In this document: piece after piece, positions 1 to 7,399 of the stretch
Numbering within the stretch: the stretch's first letter is position 1
Layout: every line of letters starts with the position of its first letter
DNA from: Gammaproteobacteria bacterium
GTDB lineage: Bacteria; Pseudomonadota; Gammaproteobacteria; PS1; Pseudothioglobaceae
Direction of reading: 5' to 3'
Assembly (NCBI GenBank): GCA_029937335.1
Contig: JAPYQD010000001.1
Span: 1-29,982 of the forward strand
Length of the DNA: 29,982 nucleotides
The notes under the pieces: generated by a model
Databases searched by the model: none
What the model saw: the letters and a program-made list of their open reading frames with translations, nothing else
What the model was told of the DNA's origin: nothing
Made by a program: the position numbers and the translations under genes

Positions 1-69
1 AGCTACTTTTTTAGCAGCAGAGTCGCTAAAAATAATATCAGCCTCTTCTAAAGCTTGTGCTGTTTTCAT
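1..69 (-). CDS. erpA: Iron-sulfur cluster insertion protein ErpA, N-terminal fragment
   Basis: Only the first 23 codons lie in the window; the gene continues past position 1. The peptide begins MKTAQALEEADIIFSDSAAK and continues with KVA. The FSDSAAKKV part matches the A-type Fe-S carrier start seen in ErpA (FTDAAANKV in E. coli). ErpA is an A-type carrier that hands Fe-S clusters to apo-proteins. A strong ribosome site (AAAGGAG) precedes the ATG, 11 bp after the argC stop, so it is probably co-transcribed with argC. An argC-erpA neighbourhood is also known in Pseudomonas. The diagnostic cysteines are outside the window, so IscA or another A-type carrier is possible. Confidence 0.6.
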   Translation of the reverse strand, partial: MKTAQALEEADIIFSDSAAKKVA

Positions 70-80
70 ATTTATCTCCT

Positions 81-1112
81 TTAAGGCAGTAAGCCGATTT
101 GCTCTAGGCCCAGCCCTTCATCTATATCGAACATAATGTTCATGTTTTGTATTGCTTGTCCTGCTGCACCCTTAATCAAATTATCAATCACAGCTGTCAC
201 CACTAGCTTACCACCCACTGTTTTTTGTGCGGCAATCTGACAGAAGTTGCTTGATTTAACATTGCGCGTTTCAGGCACAATGCCTGCACCAAGGACAGTC
301 ACAAAGTGCTCGTCTTTATAGGCGGCTTCAAGTATTAATTGTACATCAACGTTAGCATCTAATAAGTCCACATAAATTGTGGATTCCATGCCACGAATCA
401 TTGGCACTAAGTGTGGAATAAAAGTTAAACCAATAGGTTTACCGCCAGCTAACAAGCTTAATTCTTGCTTGATTTCTGGGTAGTGACGATGGCCACTGAC
501 GCCGTAAGCTTTAACAGACTCACTGGCCTCACATAGTAGCATTGCTTGGTTTGCACCACGACCCGCACCACTCACACCTGTTTTGGAATCAACAACAATG
601 TTTGATAAGTCGATTAAATTCTTTTCAATCAGCGGCTTAAGCGCTAACAACACAGTAGTCGGGAAACAGCCTGGATTGCCAATGAGTTGTGCCTCTTTAA
701 TTTGCTCGCGATTGATTTCAGAAAGCCCATACACCGACGATGCAAGCAGATCATCTTGGAAATTTTCCAAACCATACCACTGTGCATATTCATCTTTATC
801 ACGCAAACGGAAGTCTGGGCCCAAATCAATAACTTTAATACCTTTGTTGATAAAGCTCCCAGCTGTTTCCATCGCAACACCATGCGGTGTTGCAAAGAAG
901 ATCACGTCACACTCGTCTAAGACTGCATCATCAGGCGCTGTGAAAGCTAAATCTGTCTGCCCTGCTAAAGACGGAAAAAACTCACCGACAAGTTGCCCCG
1001 CTTCTGAACGAGAGCTGATAGCAATGACTTCTACTTGTGCGTGGTTGTGTAATAGTCGAAGGAGTTCAACACCGGTATAACCCGTGCCACCAATAATGCC
1101 TGCTTTAATCAT
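81..1112 (-). CDS. argC: N-acetyl-gamma-glutamyl-phosphate reductase
   Basis: A 343-residue enzyme of arginine synthesis that reduces N-acetylglutamyl phosphate to the semialdehyde with NADPH in the cytoplasm. The N-terminal Rossmann motif GGTGYTG is at residues 8-14. The active-site cysteine is C149 in GNPGCFPTT, and a GHRHYPEI segment lies in the catalytic domain. The length fits the approximately 340-aa bacterial form. It starts 12 bp after the accC stop and ends 11 bp before the erpA start, so it sits within a minus-strand operon that also carries fatty-acid and shikimate genes. No other arginine gene is in the window. Confidence 0.96.
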   Translation of the reverse strand: MIKAGIIGGTGYTGVELLRLLHNHAQVEVIAISSRSEAGQLVGEFFPSLAGQTDLAFTAPDDAVLDECDVIFFATPHGVAMETAGSFINKGIKVIDLGPDFRLRDKDEYAQWYGLENFQDDLLASSVYGLSEINREQIKEAQLIGNPGCFPTTVLLALKPLIEKNLIDLSNIVVDSKTGVSGAGRGANQAMLLCEASESVKAYGVSGHRHYPEIKQELSLLAGGKPIGLTFIPHLVPMIRGMESTIYVDLLDANVDVQLILEAAYKDEHFVTVLGAGIVPETRNVKSSNFCQIAAQKTVGGKLVVTAVIDNLIKGAAGQAIQNMNIMFDIDEGLGLEQIGLLP

Positions 1113-1124
1113 AGTTATCGTTCT

Positions 1125-2486
1125 CTAGTGAGACTCTCCGAGCATTTTTTCTAGATAGTGAATATTCATACCGCCCTGACGAAAAGTTTCATCTTTCATA
1201 ATGCGAGCTTGCAATGGAATGTTGGTTTTAATGCCGTCAATCACCATTTCATCGAGTGCATTTTGCATTTTGATAATGGCGCCGAGTCGCGTGTCAGCAA
1301 AAGTAATTAGCTTACCAATCATCGAGTCGTAATGCGGAGGCACTGTGTAACCGTTATAAACATGCGAGTCTACACGAACACCTAGGCCACCAGCCACGTG
1401 ATACTGGGTAATTTTTCCGGGTGACGGCATAAAGTTGTTTGGGTCTTCGGCGTTAATACGACATTCAATCGCATAGCCTTTAATTTCAACTTCATCTTGA
1501 GTGAACGACAACGGTTGGCCGTCAGCAATGAGTATTTGTTCGCGCACAATATCAATACCAGTAATCATCTCGGTTACTGGGTGCTCTACTTGAACACGAG
1601 TGTTCATTTCAATAAAGTAAAACTCATCGTTTTCAAATAAAAATTCAAACGTACCTGCACCACGATAGTTAATGGCTTTACAGGCATCAGCACAAACTGC
1701 ACCGATTTTGTTACGGAGCTCAGGTGTGATGCCTGGCCCAGGCGCTTCTTCAACCACTTTTTGATGGCGTCGTTGCATAGAGCAGTCACGCTCACCGAGG
1801 TGCACAGCGTTACCGTGCTCGTCCGCCAGTATTTGAATTTCAACATGACGGGGTGTAGTGAGGAATTTTTCCATGTACACTTCTGCATTGCCAAAAAAAC
1901 TCAGCCCTTCGGTCTTGGCAAGTTCAATTGCAGCGAGTAAATTTTCTTCTTTTTCAACCACTTGCATGCCACGGCCACCGCCACCGCCAGAGGCTTTAAT
2001 AATAATAGGCAGGCCGATATTACGCGCAAGCTCTATATTCTCAATGTCATTAGTGCCCAAACCACCATCTGATCCAGGCACACAAGGTACACTAGATTTT
2101 TGCATGGCTTTAATAGCCGCTACTTTGTCGCCCATCACGCGAATATTTTCAGCGCGAGGACCAATAAAAATAAAGCCACTTTCTTCAACGCGTTGAGCGA
2201 AGTCTGCATTCTCAGATAAGAAGCCATAACCCGGATGAATCGCATCTGCATGTGTCACTTCGGCCGCACTAATGAGTGCTGGAATATTAAGGTAGCTGTC
2301 TGTTGATGAGGGAGGGCCAATACAAACAGCTTCATCTGCTAGGCGGACGTGTTTGAGGTCTTTATCAGCAGTAGAATAAACCGCAACTGTTTTGATGCCC
2401 AATTCTTTACAAGCGCGCAAAATACGCAAGGCGATTTCACCACGGTTGGCAATTAAAACTTTTTGGATTTTATTCAAGACAATCAT
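1125..2486 (-). CDS. accC: Acetyl-CoA carboxylase, biotin carboxylase subunit
   Basis: 453 residues. It carboxylates the biotin on AccB using ATP and bicarbonate, the first half-reaction of malonyl-CoA synthesis. The N-terminal segment IANRGEIALRILRA is characteristic. The ATP-grasp glycine loop GGGGGRGM is at residues 167-174, and QKVVEEAP and EMNTRVQVEHPVTEM carry metal, ATP and bicarbonate ligands. The start ATG overlaps the accB stop as ATGA (4 bp), indicating translational coupling with its protein partner. The leader MIVLNKIQKV is a few residues longer than in E. coli AccC, but the overlap supports this start. Confidence 0.97.
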   Translation of the reverse strand: MIVLNKIQKVLIANRGEIALRILRACKELGIKTVAVYSTADKDLKHVRLADEAVCIGPPSSTDSYLNIPALISAAEVTHADAIHPGYGFLSENADFAQRVEESGFIFIGPRAENIRVMGDKVAAIKAMQKSSVPCVPGSDGGLGTNDIENIELARNIGLPIIIKASGGGGGRGMQVVEKEENLLAAIELAKTEGLSFFGNAEVYMEKFLTTPRHVEIQILADEHGNAVHLGERDCSMQRRHQKVVEEAPGPGITPELRNKIGAVCADACKAINYRGAGTFEFLFENDEFYFIEMNTRVQVEHPVTEMITGIDIVREQILIADGQPLSFTQDEVEIKGYAIECRINAEDPNNFMPSPGKITQYHVAGGLGVRVDSHVYNGYTVPPHYDSMIGKLITFADTRLGAIIKMQNALDEMVIDGIKTNIPLQARIMKDETFRQGGMNIHYLEKMLGESH

Positions 2487-2926
2487 TGAATTACAACTAA
2501 AGTTTGACCAAATTCAACTGCATCGCCATCGCTACACAAGATTTCGGTCACGGTGCCAGACTGATCTGCTTCAATTTGGTTCATGATCTTCATCGCCTCA
2601 ACGATACAAATGGTGTCGCCCTGGTTAACGTGCTGACCAATTTTTACAAAGGCTTCAGAGGTCGGTGATGCTGCACCATAATAAGTGCCCACCATTGGCG
2701 AGGTGATTGGATGGCCGTCAATACTCGGTGCAGCGTCTTCGGATGCTGCCTCTGCTGCCACTGCAACCGGTGCAGGTGCTGCTGCCATTGCAACTGGCGC
2801 TGCTACCATAGGTGCATCACCATAACGGGAGATGCGAACCGATTCCTCAGCTTCGTGAATTTCAATCTCCGCCATGCCAGATTGCTCTAACAGTTCCATT
2901 AATTTTTTTACTTTACGAATATCCAT
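2483..2926 (-). CDS. accB: Acetyl-CoA carboxylase, biotin carboxyl carrier protein
   Basis: 147 residues. It carries the biotin that moves carboxyl groups between AccC and the carboxyltransferase. The N-terminus MDIRKVKKLMELLEQSGMAE is typical. An alanine/proline-rich flexible linker (about residues 40-65) follows, then the C-terminal biotinyl domain. The biotinylated lysine is in EAMKIMNQIEAD, where EAMKMMN is the usual form. It begins 9 bp after the aroQ stop and overlaps accC by 4 bp. Confidence 0.96.
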   Translation of the reverse strand: MDIRKVKKLMELLEQSGMAEIEIHEAEESVRISRYGDAPMVAAPVAMAAAPAPVAVAAEAASEDAAPSIDGHPITSPMVGTYYGAASPTSEAFVKIGQHVNQGDTICIVEAMKIMNQIEADQSGTVTEILCSDGDAVEFGQTLVVIQ

Positions 2927-2935
2927 TTTCTTCCC

Positions 2936-3379
2936 CTATGATTGTGTTTGTATGTGTTTAATTGCTGCACTCATTGCGAAGTCGTAGCCTTGTGCACCAA
3001 AGCCAGAAATCACGCCTTGCGCTATGTCTGAAAAATATGATTTAGAGCGGAACTCCTCGCGTTTGTACACGTTCGAGAGATGTATCTCTGTGAATGGAAT
3101 ATCCACAGCTAGCATTGCATCACGTAACGCCACCGAGGTGTGTGTAAACGCCGCCGGGTTGATAATAATGTACTTAACACCGTCTTTATGCGCCTGATGA
3201 ATACGTTCAATCAGACCAACCTCTGCATTGTCTTGATGGTGATCAAGCGTTAAACCAGCTTGTGTTGCTAAATCGGTAACTTGATTAACGATATCGTCTA
3301 AGGTTTGCGCACCATAATGGTCAGGCTCACGTGTGCCGAGCATGTTGAGATTTGGCCCATTGAGTAACAAAATATCCAT
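2936..3379 (-). CDS. aroQ: Type II 3-dehydroquinate dehydratase
   Basis: 147 residues, the normal size for the dodecameric type II enzyme, which dehydrates 3-dehydroquinate to 3-dehydroshikimate in the shikimate pathway. LNGPNLNMLGTREPDHYG at the N-terminus holds the arginine and tyrosine of the flexible lid. NPAAFTHTSVALRDA and EIHLSNVYKREEFR are conserved substrate-binding segments. It is separated from dsbD by 105 bp with its own possible promoter and is followed closely by accB. The aroQ-accB-accC order is a known gammaproteobacterial arrangement. Confidence 0.96.
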   Translation of the reverse strand: MDILLLNGPNLNMLGTREPDHYGAQTLDDIVNQVTDLATQAGLTLDHHQDNAEVGLIERIHQAHKDGVKYIIINPAAFTHTSVALRDAMLAVDIPFTEIHLSNVYKREEFRSKSYFSDIAQGVISGFGAQGYDFAMSAAIKHIQTQS

Positions 3380-3409
3380 GGTTACAATTGGTGTTGTTAA
3401 ATAAAACTG

Positions 3410-3439
3410 ATTTTACCACCAACATCACAGATGTTAGAA
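3410..3439 (-). promoter_or_regulatory. Possible aroQ-accB-accC promoter and small hairpin
   Basis: Upstream of aroQ the minus strand reads TGGTAAAAT, an extended -10 (TGn then TAAAAT, hexamer at 3410-3415), about 30 nt before the ATG. The -35 match is poor. Just upstream, an AACATC-TGT-GATGTT hairpin could be an operator or simply structure. Seen in sequence; function inferred. Confidence 0.3.
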
Positions 3440-3484
3440 GGATTTATCGGCATTTTAACTACATAATTTAGGCGCTTTTAAGCT

Positions 3485-5719
3485 TTATTTGGCTTTGTTG
3501 AAATGCTCGAGATAGCCTTGGGCGTTAATTTCGCCAACAATACGCTGAGAGCGCTTTTCAACACCATTATTGAAAAACAAAATCGCTGGTGGGCCAATGA
3601 TGTTAAAGCGCGCCATCAGAGCTTTATCAGTTGCATCGTTTGCAGTGACGTCAGCCTGTAGAGCAATGGCGTTTTTCATGGCGTCAACGACACTGGCGTT
3701 TGAGAATACGAAACGTTCAAGTTCTTTACAAGAGATACACCAATCAGCATAAAAGTCTAGCATGACGATTTGATTGTTTGCCTTGGCTCTGAACAATATT
3801 CGATCAAGATCCGCGTTTGATTTAATTTTTTCAAATTTAACATGCACTTGTTCTGATTGGGTGCTAGAGCCGTAACCAGAGAGCGGCGCCAACATATCAC
3901 CACCACCACGAGCCACCAAGCCCCACAGTAAAATACCGTAAGCTAACACCAGTAGGCCGATCGCTTTAAAGATACGCTGCCACGGTGTTGGTGTATTGGT
4001 GAGCGAATTGAGTACGCCCATCGCAATGGGTGAGAAGCTAAATAGGGTGGCCCATAATGCTAATGATACGACCGGTGAGATAATACGATCAAGTAACCAA
4101 ATGGCAACAGCCAACATCAAGATGCCGAATACATATTTGATATTATCCATCCAGCCACCGGCTTTAGGTAATTTACTCACACCCGCACCGATAGCTAATA
4201 GCGGTGCGCCCATACCCAAACTCATGACGAACAGAGACAGTCCGCCAAGCATAGCATCACCCGTTTGACCAATGTAAATCAGCGCACCTGCTAACGGTGG
4301 CGCCACACACGGGCCAACGATTAATGCAGATAAGAAGCCCATAATGGCCACACCAATGAGGTGCCCTCCCTCTTGTTTATTACTGATTTTAGCAATTTTG
4401 TTTTGTAAGCCGGTAGGCAGTTGGATTTCATAATAGCCAAACATTGAGAACGCTAAGGTGACAAATATCAAGGCAAATACCACCAGTATCCAAGGCGTTT
4501 GGAATAACACTTGTAGGTTTTCACCAAAGTAGCCTGCGAGTACGCCAGCAATCGAATACGTGACACTCATCGCCAACACAAATACGATCGACATAACCAG
4601 TGCTTTCCTGGTGGTAACTTCGCCTTTGTGACCCACAATAATGCCAGATAAAATTGGAATCATTGGGAACACACAAGGCGTGAGTGAAAGCAATAAACCG
4701 AATCCAAAGAAGCTGGCTAATACCCAAAATATGTTATCTTGTTGGAGTAACGCTGCAATTTTGTCAGTTTCGTTAAGCTCGATTGTCGGTGTATTTGTCG
4801 GTGCATTATTAACCACGACAGCGGCTGGTTTGACTATTGTTGTTTCAGCGCCTTGAATAGGCAATACGATTTCAGTGGTCTTTTCTAGCGGCGGATAACA
4901 AATACCGCCTAACCAACAACCTTGGTATTTGGCAATAAAAGTGATTTGCTGTGACTGAATATTTTTAAGTGGAATTTCAACGTTAAGTTGGCCTTTATGA
5001 ATTTGCACTTTACCAAATAACGGATCATCTTTTTCCTTGCCTTTAGGGAAAGCCACGTCGCCAATCTCGGCACCTATGACATCAATAAAAAACTTATCAT
5101 GATATAAATAGTACTCTGGATGAATTTGCCAAGTCGCCATGAGCGTGTTGGTATCAATAGCCACAACTGAGAAGGTAAAGGCTTCATCTGCAGGTAGTGG
5201 TTCATCAGAAATAGGTGTTACTTTGTCGACTGCTGATTGCACACCAACTTTGGCCTTAGAAAAAATATCAAGCGCACTGTCTATTAAAGATGGCCCGTGA
5301 ATACTGCTAATATCAAGTACAACTGATTTAGTAATGGGTGGATAACACACACCTAAATCTGCACAACCTTGGAAGGTTACATTTAACTGGACTGATTTAG
5401 CATCGCCCTCAAGAACTGGAATAGCAACAACAATATTGTTACGATAAACGCCAATTTTGCCAAAAAATTCATCATTTTTAATTTTAGCTTTTGGGAATTT
5501 AGCTGCGCCTAGTTGGGTAGAAAAATCGGAAGAAATTTTGATTTTTTCTTTGTATAGATAGTAGCCTTGGGCGATATCCAAATTGAGCAATATTTCATCA
5601 TTGACAACTCTGGCTTTAAAAGCAAAAGCTTCATCCGCAGGCAGTAAATCACTCGCCGCTTGTGTTGGTACTAATGCTGACAGTAGTAATAAAAATAAAG
5701 GCAATAATAAGCGTTTCAA
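3485..5719 (-). CDS. dsbD: Thiol:disulfide interchange protein DsbD with two tandem N-terminal domains
   Basis: Inner-membrane reductant conduit that passes electrons from cytoplasmic thioredoxin to periplasmic thiol proteins. I place the start at TTG 5719. It is preceded by GGAGAG and yields a clean signal peptide, MKRLLLPLFLLLLSALVPTQA, giving 744 aa. An in-frame ATG at 5794 exists but overlaps the likely -10 box. Numbered from the TTG, two homologous nDsbD-like domains follow, each starting LPADEAF and each with a CX5C pair: C119/C125 in CADLGVCYPP and C268/C274 in CWLGGICYPP. About eight membrane helices then carry C349 (TPCVFPM) and C471 (GPCVAPP). The C-terminal thioredoxin domain has C661/C664 in WCISCKE. 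E. coli DsbD has one N-terminal domain and about 565 aa. It lies directly upstream of aroQ-accBC, as in Pseudomonas. Confidence 0.93.
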   Translation of the reverse strand: MKRLLLPLFLLLLSALVPTQAASDLLPADEAFAFKARVVNDEILLNLDIAQGYYLYKEKIKISSDFSTQLGAAKFPKAKIKNDEFFGKIGVYRNNIVVAIPVLEGDAKSVQLNVTFQGCADLGVCYPPITKSVVLDISSIHGPSLIDSALDIFSKAKVGVQSAVDKVTPISDEPLPADEAFTFSVVAIDTNTLMATWQIHPEYYLYHDKFFIDVIGAEIGDVAFPKGKEKDDPLFGKVQIHKGQLNVEIPLKNIQSQQITFIAKYQGCWLGGICYPPLEKTTEIVLPIQGAETTIVKPAAVVVNNAPTNTPTIELNETDKIAALLQQDNIFWVLASFFGFGLLLSLTPCVFPMIPILSGIIVGHKGEVTTRKALVMSIVFVLAMSVTYSIAGVLAGYFGENLQVLFQTPWILVVFALIFVTLAFSMFGYYEIQLPTGLQNKIAKISNKQEGGHLIGVAIMGFLSALIVGPCVAPPLAGALIYIGQTGDAMLGGLSLFVMSLGMGAPLLAIGAGVSKLPKAGGWMDNIKYVFGILMLAVAIWLLDRIISPVVSLALWATLFSFSPIAMGVLNSLTNTPTPWQRIFKAIGLLVLAYGILLWGLVARGGGDMLAPLSGYGSSTQSEQVHVKFEKIKSNADLDRILFRAKANNQIVMLDFYADWCISCKELERFVFSNASVVDAMKNAIALQADVTANDATDKALMARFNIIGPPAILFFNNGVEKRSQRIVGEINAQGYLEHFNKAK

Positions 5720-5782
5720 ATCTCTCTCCAAATATTTCAAACCCAAAAAAAATCCTCTAATTACAGTTAGGGTTAAGTCCTC

Positions 5783-5811
5783 ATTATAAGTCATAATAGT
5801 GCTTTAAACAA
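5783..5811 (-). promoter_or_regulatory. Candidate dsbD promoter
   Basis: On the minus strand a -35 TTGTTT (5806-5811) and a perfect -10 TATAAT (5783-5788) are separated by 17 bp. Predicted transcription would start near 5776. This lies downstream of the first in-frame ATG (5794), so that ATG would not be in the message. This supports the TTG start at 5719. Confidence 0.55.
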
Positions 5812-5833
5812 ATAGACAGAATAACAGGCAATA

Positions 5834-5867
5834 AAAAACCCTAAACACAAAAGCATTCAGGGTTTTT
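5834..5867 (-). terminator. Bidirectional-looking intrinsic terminator after adk
   Basis: A perfect 9-bp inverted repeat (AAAAACCCT at 5834-5842 with AGGGTTTTT at 5859-5867) encloses a 16-nt loop. Read on the minus strand it gives a short GC stem followed by a U-run, 44 bp after the adk stop. It should separate adk from dsbD. Confidence 0.75.
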
Positions 5868-5910
5868 GGCAACAACTTAAACCGCTTAAAAGCAAACGGA
5901 TTAAGTGATA

Positions 5911-6549
5911 TTAGCCAATTTTTGCTTGAATTGCGTCAATCACTGATTGAGACGAAGTCGCATCAACGCTAAGTAATAAACCTTCGTTTTCGTAGAAACC
6001 CACCAAAGGCGCAGTTTGGTCGTTGTATACGTTCAAACGGTTGCTGATGGCTTCTTCAGTTTCATCTTCACGCTGTATTGCAGCACCGCCACATTTATCA
6101 CACACGCCGTCAACTTTTGTAGGGTTAGACTTAACGTTGTAGATTGCACCACAATCTTCACAAGTACGACGCGTGGTTAAACGATCAAGGATCACATCAC
6201 GTGGCACTTGGATTTCAACTGCAGCGTCTAATTTTTCGCCCATTTTTTCAAGTAATGCTTTCAATGCCTCTGCTTGTGGAATAGTGCGTGGGAAGCCGTC
6301 TAATAAGTAGCCAGATTTACAATCGTCTTCTTGAAGGCGCTCTTCCATAATACCCATAATTAAATCGTCAGAAACTAAGTCGCCTGCTTTCATCGCTGCT
6401 TGAGCTTGCTTGCCTAGCTCTGTACCAGCCGCAACTGCGCCACGTAAGATGTCGCCTGTAGAGATTTGAACCGAACCATCGATTTTTGTTAGTAATTTTG
6501 CTACAGTGCCTTTGCCGGCACCTGGAGCACCTAAAAGAATTAATTTCAT
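5911..6549 (-). CDS. adk: Adenylate kinase with zinc-type LID domain
   Basis: 212 residues, the long-LID form. It interconverts ATP + AMP and 2 ADP in the cytoplasm. The P-loop GAPGAGKGT is at residues 8-16, the AMP-binding segment STGDILR at 30-36, and LLDGFPRT follows. The LID carries four cysteines (C130, C133, C150, C153) in CEDCG...CDKCG, the pattern of a structural zinc site. E. coli Adk lacks this tetracysteine set. The gene appears to be monocistronic, with a good promoter upstream and a terminator downstream. AAGGAA is the likely ribosome site. Confidence 0.97.
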   Translation of the reverse strand: MKLILLGAPGAGKGTVAKLLTKIDGSVQISTGDILRGAVAAGTELGKQAQAAMKAGDLVSDDLIMGIMEERLQEDDCKSGYLLDGFPRTIPQAEALKALLEKMGEKLDAAVEIQVPRDVILDRLTTRRTCEDCGAIYNVKSNPTKVDGVCDKCGGAAIQREDETEEAISNRLNVYNDQTAPLVGFYENEGLLLSVDATSSQSVIDAIQAKIG

Positions 6550-6637
6550 AATGTTTCCTTGGGGTTAAATAAAAAAGAAGTAGTTAATAAAAAAATCGGC
6601 CTCGTCTTTAATATTTTGAGGTCAAAATTGAGCGAAA

Positions 6638-6666
6638 ATTATATCATAAACTTCGTATATAGTGAA
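6638..6666 (-). promoter_or_regulatory. Strong adk promoter (extended -10)
   Basis: The minus strand shows -35 TTCACT (6661-6666), a 17-bp spacer and a perfect -10 TATAAT (6638-6643) preceded by TGA, giving an extended TGnTATAAT. Transcription would start near 6631, with a leader of about 80 nt. The remaining DNA to 6776 between adk and grpE shows no gene, only AT-rich sequence and weak inverted repeats. Confidence 0.6.
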
Positions 6667-6776
6667 ATGGCATTTAAAGTAAGCGCCTAGAGACTCATTT
6701 GTAAAATTTCCAATATTTTTTCACTTCAAAGAGTATTTCTTACACTACGTTCCGGGCAGAAGTGGTTAAAGATTTT

Positions 6777-7322
6777 TTACTGAACCACAACCACCATTGC
6801 TGGACGCACTAAACGACCATTAAGTGTAAAGCCAATTTGTACCACTTCAAGCACTGAATTGGATTCTTTGTCAGGCATAGGTACCATCGTGACTGCCTCA
6901 TGAAACTCAGGATTAAAAGCCTCGTCTGTTGGGTTGATAACTTCAACACCGAACTTTTCCATGGTGGATAAAAACACTTTGTCGGTCATCTCTAAGCCTT
7001 CAATAATGTGCTCAATAGTGGCTTTCTCTTCATTGGCAGTTTTAAGCCCCATGGTGAGTGAGTCTTTGACTTCAAGCAGTGCTTTAACAAAACCGTCAAG
7101 GGCAAACTTATGTGCATTTTCAAGATCTTTGGCATTGCGACGTTTGAGATTTTCCATTTCAGCTTGGGCACGAAGCACCTTGTCCCAATTATCTTTGGCA
7201 GATTGTTGGGCTTCTTCTAGTTGGGTCTGTAGATCGTCTGATTGTTCGTCAGTAGTTGCTTGTTCGACATTTTTGTCCTCTACTTTTTCTTCGGTTTTTT
7301 CTTGCGCTTTCTTTTTTGTCAT
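6777..7322 (-). CDS. grpE: Nucleotide exchange factor GrpE (DnaK co-chaperone)
   Basis: About 181 residues. It releases ADP from DnaK in the DnaK-DnaJ-GrpE folding cycle. A charged, disordered N-terminus (Lys/Glu/Gln-rich) leads into a long coiled-coil helix containing RAQAEMENLKRRNAKDLE, then the C-terminal beta domain with GFTLNGRLVRPAMVVV, the family signature. I chose the ATG at 7322 (MTKKKAQ), which has GAG at a suitable distance upstream. A TTG four codons earlier (7334) is possible. It is divergent from nadK across about 77 bp. dnaK and dnaJ are not in the window. Confidence 0.94.
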   Translation of the reverse strand: MTKKKAQEKTEEKVEDKNVEQATTDEQSDDLQTQLEEAQQSAKDNWDKVLRAQAEMENLKRRNAKDLENAHKFALDGFVKALLEVKDSLTMGLKTANEEKATIEHIIEGLEMTDKVFLSTMEKFGVEVINPTDEAFNPEFHEAVTMVPMPDKESNSVLEVVQIGFTLNGRLVRPAMVVVVQ

Positions 7323-7356
7323 TTTAATGCTCAACTCATGTATATTTGTACTCGTT

Positions 7357-7384
7357 ATATAAGGGCTATTTTAAATAAATCAAC
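7357..7384 (-). promoter_or_regulatory. Possible heat-shock (sigma-32-like) promoter of grpE
   Basis: Upstream of grpE the minus strand reads GTTGAT (7379-7384), then 13 bp, then CCCTTATAT (7357-7365). This loosely resembles the sigma-32 pattern (CTTGAA, 11-16 bp, CCCCATnT). grpE is a classic heat-shock gene. Because nadK starts at 7400 on the other strand, the same short gap must also hold its promoter. The match is partial. Confidence 0.3.
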
Positions 7385-7399
7385 AGCAATAAATCAACT

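Noticed and set aside
583..1080. Open frame antisense to argC (165 codons)
   Set aside because: Its composition mirrors the opposite strand of argC, and no motifs were seen.
6720..6776. Inverted repeat CACTTC...GAAGTG downstream of grpE
   Set aside because: The loop exceeds 30 nt and, on the grpE strand, the tail is A-rich rather than U-rich. It is not a credible grpE terminator.
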